A DNA stretch of 52,980 nt from Bacteroidales bacterium. Its GTDB lineage: Bacteria; Bacteroidota; Bacteroidia; Bacteroidales; VadinHA17. Position 1 is the stretch's first letter, and the number at the start of each line of letters is the position of its first letter. The position numbers were made by a program, and so were the translations under genes. The notes beneath the pieces are model-generated. The model was given only the letters and a program-made list of their open reading frames with translations, was not told where the DNA came from and did not search any database. Location of the stretch: contig WXFD01000001.1 of NCBI GenBank assembly GCA_009877105.1, forward strand, positions 1 to 52,980, given 5' to 3'. Shown piece by piece: positions 37,232-44,961 of this stretch.

Positions 37232-37705
37232 ATGATGAAAAAAAGTTACAGGCCCATATTGCTTCTGCTGTTTGCAGCATTTGAAATACTGATTATATCC
37301 TGTGCTCCCGAAGCCTGTCTCGAAGAAACCGAATCGCTGGTAAAGGCATCCCTTTATGATAATACCACGAAAAGGCTGAGATCACCTGACAGCCTGACAC
37401 TTTACGGACTGAATCATGAGACTGTAAAGCTTTATGACAGATCGCGGGGTGTGCAGCCTGTGCTGTTTCCGCTTGACCTTTCCTCTGATAACTGCACTTT
37501 TGTAATTAAGATCGACAGCGTAATTGATACTATTACCTTCAGGTATACGTCAAAACCGCGACTGGTTTCAAAGGAATGCGGTTATACCTTCTATTTCAAT
37601 CTTACGGACACGCCCTTTTATACCAGGAATGCAATTGACCGTATATATACGGCCAATCGAAAAATAACCACTTACAATGAGGAGAACCTGCGTATTTTTT
37701 ATTAG
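37232..37705 (+). CDS. DUF6452-type lipoprotein
   Basis: This 157-residue lipoprotein has a lipobox (IISC, Cys24) and a short mature part with a conserved second Cys pair (ACLEETE and SKECGYTF). The sequence LVKASLYDN, LYGL, and FPLDLS.D.CTF is what I associate with the Bacteroidota family DUF6452. The function is unknown. It overlaps the following gene by 29 bp, so the two products are probably made together. The family name is from memory; the lipoprotein call is from sequence. Confidence 0.75.
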   Translation: MMKKSYRPILLLLFAAFEILIISCAPEACLEETESLVKASLYDNTTKRLRSPDSLTLYGLNHETVKLYDRSRGVQPVLFPLDLSSDNCTFVIKIDSVIDTITFRYTSKPRLVSKECGYTFYFNLTDTPFYTRNAIDRIYTANRKITTYNEENLRIFY

Positions 37706-38435
37706 TCTCCTGCTCTTTTTTCATTCGGTTTCAGCCCGGGCCCAGGACACAATTGAATTCCCTCTTAAAATACGGATAGGAATGGATGTTGCCGGACCGG
37801 CCATCAGTTATTACAACAGGGACAGGCTCAGCCTGGAAGGAGTTTTATCACTCGACCGGAATGAAAAAATGGCCTATGTTCTGGAAGGCGGTTACCTGAA
37901 ATTCAATTATTCCCAATATAATTACGACTACCGGACCGAAGGTGTTTTCATGAGAGCCGGGGTGAATTTCAACCTGCTTAAACCTGAAACCTCGACCGGC
38001 AAATATTGGGCAGGAGTTGGTTTAAGGTACGGACTGAGCCTGTTCAGTACCGAAGTTCCCTTTTTTCGGAAAGAGAATTACTGGGGTACTTACAATTCAT
38101 CGCTGCCGGGAAGGACTAGTGCGGGGCATTTCATTGAAGTATCTCCGGGAGTCAGAACAGAACTTTTTAAGAACCTGAGCATAGGGTGGTCAGTCAGATT
38201 AAGGCTCCTGATTTCAGGCGGCGGGGGCAGGGATTTGCGACCGATACATTTTCCGGGATTTGGCAACAGCGGGAAAATCACAAATGCCGGAATAAATTAT
38301 TACATTGTTTGGGAAATCCCGTTCAAAACCAAAAAAGTCATACGCATACCCGAAACAGAGGAAGAGGAAGAAGAAGAAACACCTGTTGAAGGATTACCCG
38401 GAAACGAGGTTCCGCAGAATGCGTTTCCATATTGA
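37677..38435 (+). CDS. DUF6048-type outer-membrane-like beta protein
   Basis: This 252-residue protein has a signal peptide (cleavage near SARAQD) and a beta-rich body: RIGMDVAGP, YVLEGGYLKFNY, GVFMRAGVNFNLL, YWAGVGLRYGLS, ending in a Glu-rich tail (about residues 233-240). It looks like a small outer-membrane beta-barrel or periplasmic beta protein. I associate it with DUF6048. Its ATG lies within the DUF6452 gene (29-bp overlap), which suggests that the two proteins form a pair on the outer membrane. The function is unknown. Confidence 0.75.
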   Translation: MRRTCVFFISLLLFFHSVSARAQDTIEFPLKIRIGMDVAGPAISYYNRDRLSLEGVLSLDRNEKMAYVLEGGYLKFNYSQYNYDYRTEGVFMRAGVNFNLLKPETSTGKYWAGVGLRYGLSLFSTEVPFFRKENYWGTYNSSLPGRTSAGHFIEVSPGVRTELFKNLSIGWSVRLRLLISGGGGRDLRPIHFPGFGNSGKITNAGINYYIVWEIPFKTKKVIRIPETEEEEEEETPVEGLPGNEVPQNAFPY

Positions 38436-38482
38436 TAAACGTACAAAAGGAAAAAGCAGCAATGAATGCACCTCCCCGCGCA

Positions 38483-39943
38483 TCATGACATCTGCGGTTC
38501 TATGCGCCTGCTGAAGATCAGGAGTCCCACAAAGGTCAGGAATCCGTTAACCAACAGTATCTCAAATCCGAATCTGTAGCCATTGAATAGTTCCTCTGAA
38601 TACATACTTAGAAAGTAGCATATTATTGGGCAAAGAATCGCCACGACGGGAGTTGCCCTGTCAATAACCTTTCTTGGAACGAATAATCCGAAAGTATACA
38701 ATCCCAGAAGGGGTCCGTAGGTATATCCTGCTATGGTGAAAAGCTTGTCAATTACGGCCCTGTCATTCAATGCCCTGAATATCAATATGCAAATTACAAA
38801 GATGACCGCTATTGAAATATGAATGACATACCTGAATCTTGTAAGGGATGTTTCAGAGACGTCTTTTCTCCTGTCAAGTCTGAGAAAATCAATACTTACC
38901 GAGGTGGTAAGAGCTGTAAGGGCGCCACCCAGGCTCGGGAAGGAAGCGGAAATCAGTCCTATCAGGAAAACCATGCCGGCAACCGTTCCGAGGTATTTGA
39001 AGGCAATGGTCGGGAAAAGCTCATCCGTAAATGCCACTGCCACTCCCTTTGCATTCGCGTAAATCAGAAGCATAGCTCCCAGCACCAGGAACAGAAAATT
39101 CACGAATACAATTATTACGCTGAAGAAATACATATTCTTCTGTGCATCCCATATGTTGGGGCAGCTGAGGTTTTTCTGCATCATTTCCTGGTCAAGTCCG
39201 GTCATTACTATAGTAATAAACATTCCGCTGAAAAACTGTTTCACAAAATACCTTTCATTATGCCAGTCGGTGATAAACATCCTCGACATGTCACTCTGAT
39301 TGATTTCCGCAAACAGCCTGCCGAGGGGAACTCCAAGGTCCTTGCTTATGTATAGTACGGAAAGTACAACTGCCAGAAGCATGAATGTGGTCTGCAATGT
39401 GTCGGTCCAGACTATTGTCTTGATACCTCCCTTCATGGTATAAAGGATGACCAGAACCATAAATACAGTAACATTCAGCCAGAAAGGGATGTTCCAGGCG
39501 TCAAACACGAATATCTGAAGCACGTTTATTACCAGGAATGTACGCAATGATGCCCCAAGCACCCGTGAGATAATGAAGAAACCGGCACCTGTCTTGTACG
39601 ACCAGAATCCGAAACGCTGCTCAAGATAAGTATATATGGAGGTCAGTTTTAGCCGGTAGTATAATGGCAACAATACCAGGGCTATGATTATATAGCCGAC
39701 AAGATAGCCAAAAACCACGACCATATAGCTGAACTGGGTATCCTGTACCCAGCCTGGAACCGACATGAAGGTTACGCCCGAAAGCGAGGCACCAATCATA
39801 CCATATGCAACCACCAGCCAGGGGGATTTTTTATTCCCGATAAAGAATGACTGATTGTCGGCTTTTCTGACGGTCAGCCATGTTACGAAAAAAAGTGCTA
39901 TTATGTAAATAACGAAAACAAACAGAATAAGGCCGGGAGTCAT
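38483..39943 (-). CDS. Sodium/solute symporter (SSS family)
   Basis: This 486-residue inner-membrane protein has about 13 membrane helices. SSS-family features include the early DNQSFFIGNKKSPW stretch, GMIGASLSGVTFMSVPGW in the second helix, YTMKGGIKTIVWTDTLQT, GLISASFPSLGGALTALTTS (sodium-site region) and the final GYTYGPLLGLY. Family members import sugars, amino acids, sialic acid, pantothenate or others with sodium. No catabolic gene adjoins it, so the substrate is unknown. It converges on DUF6048 with a 47-bp gap. Confidence 0.92.
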   Translation of the reverse strand: MTPGLILFVFVIYIIALFFVTWLTVRKADNQSFFIGNKKSPWLVVAYGMIGASLSGVTFMSVPGWVQDTQFSYMVVVFGYLVGYIIIALVLLPLYYRLKLTSIYTYLEQRFGFWSYKTGAGFFIISRVLGASLRTFLVINVLQIFVFDAWNIPFWLNVTVFMVLVILYTMKGGIKTIVWTDTLQTTFMLLAVVLSVLYISKDLGVPLGRLFAEINQSDMSRMFITDWHNERYFVKQFFSGMFITIVMTGLDQEMMQKNLSCPNIWDAQKNMYFFSVIIVFVNFLFLVLGAMLLIYANAKGVAVAFTDELFPTIAFKYLGTVAGMVFLIGLISASFPSLGGALTALTTSVSIDFLRLDRRKDVSETSLTRFRYVIHISIAVIFVICILIFRALNDRAVIDKLFTIAGYTYGPLLGLYTFGLFVPRKVIDRATPVVAILCPIICYFLSMYSEELFNGYRFGFEILLVNGFLTFVGLLIFSRRIEPQMS

Positions 39944-40028
39944 TTCTTAAAAATTTATCCGCAAGGATAACAAAAAGTCGGCAGGTAAAAAATATTAAGT
40001 ATCCATAGTTTTAAAGATCATATTAAAC

Positions 40029-40037
40029 TAAATTTGC
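40029..40037 (+). promoter_or_regulatory. Putative -7 box for recR
   Basis: TAAATTTGC is an exact TAnnTTTG match 15 bp before the recR ATG. A T-rich stretch 17 bp upstream could serve as the -33 element. Confidence 0.5.
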
Positions 40038-40052
40038 TTCAAAGCTGCTTTT

Positions 40053-40667
40053 ATGGGTTTTTCCGAATTTACATCCGGGCTTCTGGAAAATGCTGTAAAT
40101 GAATTTGCCTCCCTTCCGGGAATCGGAAGAAAGACGGCATTTCGCATGGTGATGAACCTGCTGAAGAGGGATCCTGCTGACATTAAGCGATTTGGGGACA
40201 CCATATCAAAGCTTCACAATGAGATCCGGTATTGCAAATCCTGCCATAGTATTTCCGATACCGAGATATGCTCCATCTGTTCGGATTCAAAAAGGGATCA
40301 ATCTGTCATCTGTGTGGTTGAGAACATTCAGGATGTAATGACAATTGAAAACACAGGGCAATTCAATGGAACATACCATGTTCTTGGCGGGATTATATCG
40401 CCTGTTGACGGGATTGGTCCTGCTGATCTGAAAATTGATTCACTCGAGGAAAGGGTAAGATCGAACAGTGTCGCAGAAATTATTTTGGCCCTCAGCACCA
40501 CAATGGAAGGGGACACTACAAATTTCTATCTTTATAAAAAGCTTAGCAGGTACAATGTGCTGATAACAACCCTTGCACGGGGGGTTGCAATTGGAGATGA
40601 GCTTGAATATACCGACGAGATCACACTGGGACGTGCCATAAAAAACAGGAACCCGTACCAGGTGTGA
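40053..40667 (+). CDS. recR: Recombination mediator RecR
   Basis: RecR works with RecF/RecO to load RecA at gaps. The 204-residue protein has the N-terminal helix-hairpin-helix ([13 protein letters not shown]), the C4 zinc finger ([16 protein letters not shown]) and a Toprim domain with [15 protein letters not shown] and [15 protein letters not shown]. The length matches the family. The gene stands alone after the divergent symporter gene; a 307-bp non-coding region follows. Confidence 0.96.
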   Translation: MGFSEFTSGLLENAVNEFASLPGIGRKTAFRMVMNLLKRDPADIKRFGDTISKLHNEIRYCKSCHSISDTEICSICSDSKRDQSVICVVENIQDVMTIENTGQFNGTYHVLGGIISPVDGIGPADLKIDSLEERVRSNSVAEIILALSTTMEGDTTNFYLYKKLSRYNVLITTLARGVAIGDELEYTDEITLGRAIKNRNPYQV

Positions 40668-40974
40668 CCTACCGGCGGGATTGCCCCTGTTGGATGCCTG
40701 CGGAACAAAGCATGAGAAGGGGGACAATCATAAAGACCGCCAGCCGGATGAGTGAAAAAGGCAGGCCGGAACACCTGCATGATACACTGGAGTTCACCTG
40801 GGGAATTATCCCGGTGCAAACTGTAAGCCTGAAATTCATTCAGGGCATAAAACTTATTTGAGTTCCGGTTGTTTATTGGTTGAGAATTATTGAAATTAAT
40901 GTAAAACAGTATCCTTCAGTCTGGTATCCGGCAGAATGCCCTTCTGGCTGAAGATTTAAAATGGATCTACAGGT
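40668..40974. other. 307-bp intergenic region between recR and the E2 gene
   Basis: A short frame from 40664 to 40861 overlaps the recR stop and has no recognisable domain or signal sequence, so I do not call it a gene. I see no hairpin terminator or strong promoter. It could hold the E2 promoter in the AT-rich part (about 40860-40910). Confidence 0.45.
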
Positions 40975-42279
40975 ATGACGCGGATGAAAATTGTACTTCC
41001 CGCCATGGGCGAAGGAGTGATCGAAGCAACAATTAATAAATGGCTCGTAAGCAAAGGCAGCATTGTCAAGGAAGATGACCCCCTTGTTGAAGTGGCTACC
41101 GACAAGGTCGACTCTGAGGTTCCTTCACCCGGATCGGGGGTAATAGCAGAAATTTTGGCCGCCGAGGGGACCATTGCAAAGGTAGGAGAGGTGATTGCCC
41201 TGATTGATTCAGATGCTGAGACCCAGCCCGACGATGTGATAAAAGTTGAAAATGAGGTTAAGAGAATCCGCGATACCATTAGTGCCGTAAGGGAAGAAAA
41301 GATTGCCGAAACTCGGGTGGCACGCGAACTTAAAAGCCGTACCCCGTCAGGAAAATTCCTCTCTCCTCTGGTAAGGAACATTGCGGCACAGGAGGGGATA
41401 AGTCATCAGGAACTGGATAATCTTAAAGGGACAGGTATGGATGGAAGGATTACCAGGGATGATATTCTGAATTTTATTGAAGTCAGAAAAAGGAAATCTG
41501 AAGTAGTAAAAAAACCGGAAATAACGGAAATGGCTGGCAAGCCTGATATGTCCGTCACATCTGATGCATCGGATGAGATTATCGAGATGGACAGGGTTAG
41601 AAAGCTTATAGCCGAGCATATGGTAATGTCCAAAAGGATATCCCCGCATGTGACGTCTTTCATTGATGCGGATGTTACCAGGATTGTTCAATGGAGAAAC
41701 AGGATCAAGGACAGCTTCCTGGCCAGGGAGGGGCAGAAGCTTACACTTACACCTATTTTCATTGATGCCGTCGCCGGAGCATTATATGAATATCCGATGC
41801 TGAATATTTCAGTTGACGGAGACCGTATCATCAAAAAGAAGAGAATTAATATAGGTATGGCCACTGCCCTGCCTGACGGTAACCTGATAGTACCGGTTAT
41901 CAAGAATGCAAATGAGAAAAATCTTACCGGACTTGCACGAAGTGTAAATGATCTTGCTGAAAGGGCAAGAAACAATAAACTGAAACCCGATGAAATAACA
42001 GGTGGAACCTTTACAGTCACGAATTTCGGAAGTTACAATAACCTTTCGGGAACCCCTATAATAAACCAGCCCCAGGTTGCAATCCTGGGAACGGGAGCTG
42101 TAAGGAAAATGCCTGCAGTTATTGAAACTCCTGAAGGAGATGTAATAGCCATCAGACATATTATGATTTTATCACTAAGCTATGATCACAGGGTAATTGA
42201 CGGGGCTCTTGCCGGAAAATTCCTGAACAAGGTTAAGGATTTACTGGAAAATTATCCGGTTGATACACTTCAGCAGTAA
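40975..42279 (+). CDS. 2-oxoacid dehydrogenase E2 (dihydrolipoamide acyltransferase)
   Basis: This 434-residue protein is the acyltransferase core of a pyruvate, branched-chain or 2-oxoglutarate dehydrogenase complex. The single lipoyl domain holds the lipoylated lysine in VATDKVDSEV (Lys44). A linker and the peripheral-subunit-binding domain follow (TPSGKFLSPLVRNIAAQEG to about 165). The catalytic domain has the acyltransferase DHRVIDG motif (His about 404). The ATG at 40984 is an alternative start. A short linker and one lipoyl domain resemble branched-chain-type E2. No E1 or E3 gene is in the window, so the complex is encoded at dispersed sites. Confidence 0.93.
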   Translation: MTRMKIVLPAMGEGVIEATINKWLVSKGSIVKEDDPLVEVATDKVDSEVPSPGSGVIAEILAAEGTIAKVGEVIALIDSDAETQPDDVIKVENEVKRIRDTISAVREEKIAETRVARELKSRTPSGKFLSPLVRNIAAQEGISHQELDNLKGTGMDGRITRDDILNFIEVRKRKSEVVKKPEITEMAGKPDMSVTSDASDEIIEMDRVRKLIAEHMVMSKRISPHVTSFIDADVTRIVQWRNRIKDSFLAREGQKLTLTPIFIDAVAGALYEYPMLNISVDGDRIIKKKRINIGMATALPDGNLIVPVIKNANEKNLTGLARSVNDLAERARNNKLKPDEITGGTFTVTNFGSYNNLSGTPIINQPQVAILGTGAVRKMPAVIETPEGDVIAIRHIMILSLSYDHRVIDGALAGKFLNKVKDLLENYPVDTLQQ

Positions 42280-42382
42280 GCTGCCTGCTGCATCGGAAAA
42301 CATTAGCTGATAAACAAAGGACGTGCCGGGCCGGATTTCTCAGAAATAAGCCAGCCTTCCATAAGAATTTGGTAAATTTTAA

Positions 42383-42390
42383 TAAATTTG
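42383..42390 (+). promoter_or_regulatory. Putative -7 box in front of the 80-residue ORF and PorE-like gene
   Basis: TAAATTTG is an exact TAnnTTTG match, 19 bp before the ATG at 42410, the same geometry as for recR. A TTTG (about 42368-42371) is too close to be an ordinary -33 box. Confidence 0.45.
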
Positions 42391-42409
42391 ACTATTAAAA
42401 TTGTACCTG

Positions 42410-42652
42410 ATGGCAATTAAGGCTTCTGCTCAGTTTGCTGCTGAATCATTTTGTTTACATTTACATACACAGGATAATTCAAATCTACAAAAGGCTGTTC
42501 CTGAAGCGGATTATTTTTTCATGAAAGCTGAATCTCATGATTTCATGGCGTCCTTTACCGAAGAATCAACAAAAACGGCTGGATATGGATTCAATACGGT
42601 CATACCTGCCGGAAGCTGTGTGTTTGTAAGGGAAAAACTAAGTTGCGCCTGA
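42410..42652 (+). CDS. Possible 80-residue small protein of unknown function
   Basis: The frame from ATG 42410 encodes 80 residues without low-complexity bias: it has three Cys, no signal peptide or membrane helix, and the segments AIKASAQFAAESF and TAGYGFNTVIPAGSCVF. I recognise no family. Reasons to take it seriously are the consensus -7 box 19 bp upstream, ordinary codon choices, and the fact that it fills the gap right before the first PorE-like gene (30 bp away). Against it: short length, and the gap would otherwise be an ordinary leader. The annotated-type TTG start at 42401 is less likely than ATG 42410. Confidence 0.4.
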   Translation: MAIKASAQFAAESFCLHLHTQDNSNLQKAVPEADYFFMKAESHDFMASFTEESTKTAGYGFNTVIPAGSCVFVREKLSCA

Positions 42653-42672
42653 ATATTGATTTCCAAAATTAT

Positions 42673-42680
42673 TATATTTG
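42673..42680 (+). promoter_or_regulatory. -7-like box abutting the first PorE-like start codon
   Basis: TATATTTG lies 2 bp before the ATG at 42683. If it acts as a promoter, the transcript would begin at or inside the start region and be leaderless. Confidence 0.25.
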
Positions 42681-42682
42681 TT

Positions 42683-44884
42683 ATGATGATAAAGATCAGG
42701 ACAAAAATATTTGGCATTCTTCAGATGCTGATCATGCTGGTTGTTACAGCTGTTGCTGCTTCAGCCCAGTCGAATTCCGAAAAGAAAAAGATTTTCCTCA
42801 AAGCCGAATCATACAATCTGTACGAAGAATACGAACTGGCAAATCCCCTCTATCTCCTTCTTGACAAGCCTGACAATTTCAATATCAAATATAAAATTGG
42901 CAACTGTTACCTCCATATTGAAGGTGAAAAGGAAAAAGCCATTCCTTACCTGGAAGAAGCGGTGAAAAATTTCTCCTATGAATCAAAGACCGCATCATAC
43001 AGGGAAAAGCGGGCTCCGCTTGACGCATATTTTGCGCTGGCCAAAGCCTACATGGTGAACAACGAACTTGAAAAAGCCCTTGAGGTCTTCAATTCCTTCA
43101 AAAGCCTTGCGCTTGAGACGGAATCAAAGGGTGGCATGAAAAACCTGGAATTCGTGGATCAGGAGATCCAGTCAATTAAAAATGCCATAAGCAGTCTTGA
43201 AGTACCTTTTAAAATAAGCAAGAGAATCCTGTCAGCAAATTTCACACAGGGTTCGTTAAATGTCAACCCGGCAGTCAGCTTCGACGGAAATACAATTGTT
43301 TACACGGAACGCAGGGGAAATGTAAATGCAATAATGTTTTCCAGGAAGATCAATGACAGATGGCAGGCGCCGGTTGAAATTACGAAATCACTTCAGGCAG
43401 GAGAGGATTGCTCTTCATGTTCGCTTAACAGTGACGGAACACTCCTCTTTCTGTACAAAACAGATAATTACGACGGTAACATTTATGTTGCTGAATTCAG
43501 GAATGAACGCTGGGGACCAATTCAGAAGCTCAACAGAAATATCAATACGAAGTATTACGAATCCCATGCCTCAATCTCGGCCGACGGGAAAAAACTTTAT
43601 TTTACCAGTAACAGGGAAGGAGGTTATGGAGGGCTTGACATTTATCTGTCGGAAAGGGATGCTTCCGGCGACTGGGGACCGGCCGTTAACCTGGGACCCA
43701 CGATCAACACAATTTACAATGAGGATACTCCTTTTATAACCATCAACGATTCCATTCTTTATTTTTCGTCAGAAGGTCACAACGGAATGGGGGGATTCGA
43801 CATTTACAGAAGCACCGGCAGCAGGACAACCTGGAACACTCCGCAGAATCTCGGGTCGCCTATTAATTCAACTGACGACGACAGGTTCTTTCAGCCATAT
43901 AATAATGACCTGAACGGATTCTATTCCATGGTTACCGATTACAAGGAAAAAGATATTTTTTACATTACACTCACAAATCCTGACCTGAACAGGATCTTTG
44001 AAATCAGAGGCAGGGTGAGTCTCCGCGACACAACCGTAACCTTTGACGAATCCTACTCGGTTACCCTGATCAACAGGGCCAGTGGAGACACCATTCAATT
44101 AAGCAATCCTGATGAAGAAACCGGAAATTATAATTTCATTGTATCACCGGGAGAATTCAGGCTGTTTTTTTCAGGACCTCCCGGGTACTATCCCCAGACC
44201 ATTGATACAACCGTATTTGCAGACAATCGTGAAAAAATCATTAACATAGGAGATGTAATACTTGAACGGTCTCTATCAGGACCGGCTGCATATGAGAAAG
44301 TCGACCTTTCGCGTATACCGGCAGTTGATTCCGTCGACCCGGGAATACTGATAAGAGACCTCAGGGTTTCCGACATTACCGAAGACGACTCCTCCGATAC
44401 AACCATCCTGTACTATACCGTGCAGGTAATGGCATTGTATAATCCGGTTGACGTCACCTATTTCAAATATGTCTCCGATATCAAGGTCTACTATAACAAA
44501 AACGACCTGTTCTACAGATACTCCACAGGCATATTTGATTCAAAGGAAAAAGCATATGCACACAGGGATTATCTTATAAGCAAAGGTTATGAGAATGACC
44601 TTTTCATTAAGAAAGTATCAAGAATCACTGAGGAAAGTCTTGTTAAGGAACAAAAGTATTATACCATTCAGCTTAAAGCAACTCAAACACCTTTAAACAT
44701 CAGAAGCGTGTTTGCCGGACTGAGCGACATCAGGGAACTGAAGGAGATCGACGGGCTATATCATTATTTTTATGGCCGATATACCTCCTACGCCGAAGCA
44801 AAAATTGCAATGCAACGGCCACAGATCAAAGACTTTGAGGATGCATTCGTCAGGGAAGTGATTGTACTTGTAAATAATAAATGA
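42683..44884 (+). CDS. PorE-like protein without OmpA domain (TPR, propeller, CRD, two SPOR-like repeats)
   Basis: I start at ATG 42683 (733 residues; 42686 is also possible), because the TTG at 42656 would leave no clean signal peptide. The signal peptide ends near ASAQS. Then come TPR-like helices (about 30-170), a WD40/PD40 beta-propeller with repeats such as NPAVSFDGNTIVYTERRG, ISADGKKLYFTSNREGG and SEGHNGMGGFDIYRS (about 190-420), and a carboxypeptidase-regulatory-like beta domain (about 439-528). Two SPOR-like repeats end it (about 576-645 and 658-730; YYTVQVMAL and YYTIQLKAT). PorE of the T9SS has TPR, propeller, CRD and OmpA; this protein lacks OmpA and replaces it with SPOR-like repeats that may bind peptidoglycan. 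It is a paralog of the next gene, 77 bp away. Confidence 0.85.
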   Translation: MMIKIRTKIFGILQMLIMLVVTAVAASAQSNSEKKKIFLKAESYNLYEEYELANPLYLLLDKPDNFNIKYKIGNCYLHIEGEKEKAIPYLEEAVKNFSYESKTASYREKRAPLDAYFALAKAYMVNNELEKALEVFNSFKSLALETESKGGMKNLEFVDQEIQSIKNAISSLEVPFKISKRILSANFTQGSLNVNPAVSFDGNTIVYTERRGNVNAIMFSRKINDRWQAPVEITKSLQAGEDCSSCSLNSDGTLLFLYKTDNYDGNIYVAEFRNERWGPIQKLNRNINTKYYESHASISADGKKLYFTSNREGGYGGLDIYLSERDASGDWGPAVNLGPTINTIYNEDTPFITINDSILYFSSEGHNGMGGFDIYRSTGSRTTWNTPQNLGSPINSTDDDRFFQPYNNDLNGFYSMVTDYKEKDIFYITLTNPDLNRIFEIRGRVSLRDTTVTFDESYSVTLINRASGDTIQLSNPDEETGNYNFIVSPGEFRLFFSGPPGYYPQTIDTTVFADNREKIINIGDVILERSLSGPAAYEKVDLSRIPAVDSVDPGILIRDLRVSDITEDDSSDTTILYYTVQVMALYNPVDVTYFKYVSDIKVYYNKNDLFYRYSTGIFDSKEKAYAHRDYLISKGYENDLFIKKVSRITEESLVKEQKYYTIQLKATQTPLNIRSVFAGLSDIRELKEIDGLYHYFYGRYTSYAEAKIAMQRPQIKDFEDAFVREVIVLVNNK

Positions 44885-44925
44885 CCTTTTTGCAATATTT
44901 AAGTGCAAATCGTTCAGGTATTTAT

Positions 44926-44933
44926 TAATTTTA
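44926..44933 (+). promoter_or_regulatory. Weak putative -7 box for the second PorE-like gene
   Basis: TAATTTTA differs from the consensus in its last base and lies 28 bp before the ATG at 44962. Confidence 0.3.
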
Positions 44934-44961
44934 CAAAGAGGCAACACAAAATGAGGATATA

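Noticed and set aside
40664..40861. 65-codon ORF after recR
   Set aside because: Overlaps the recR stop, has no signal, domain or promoter support.
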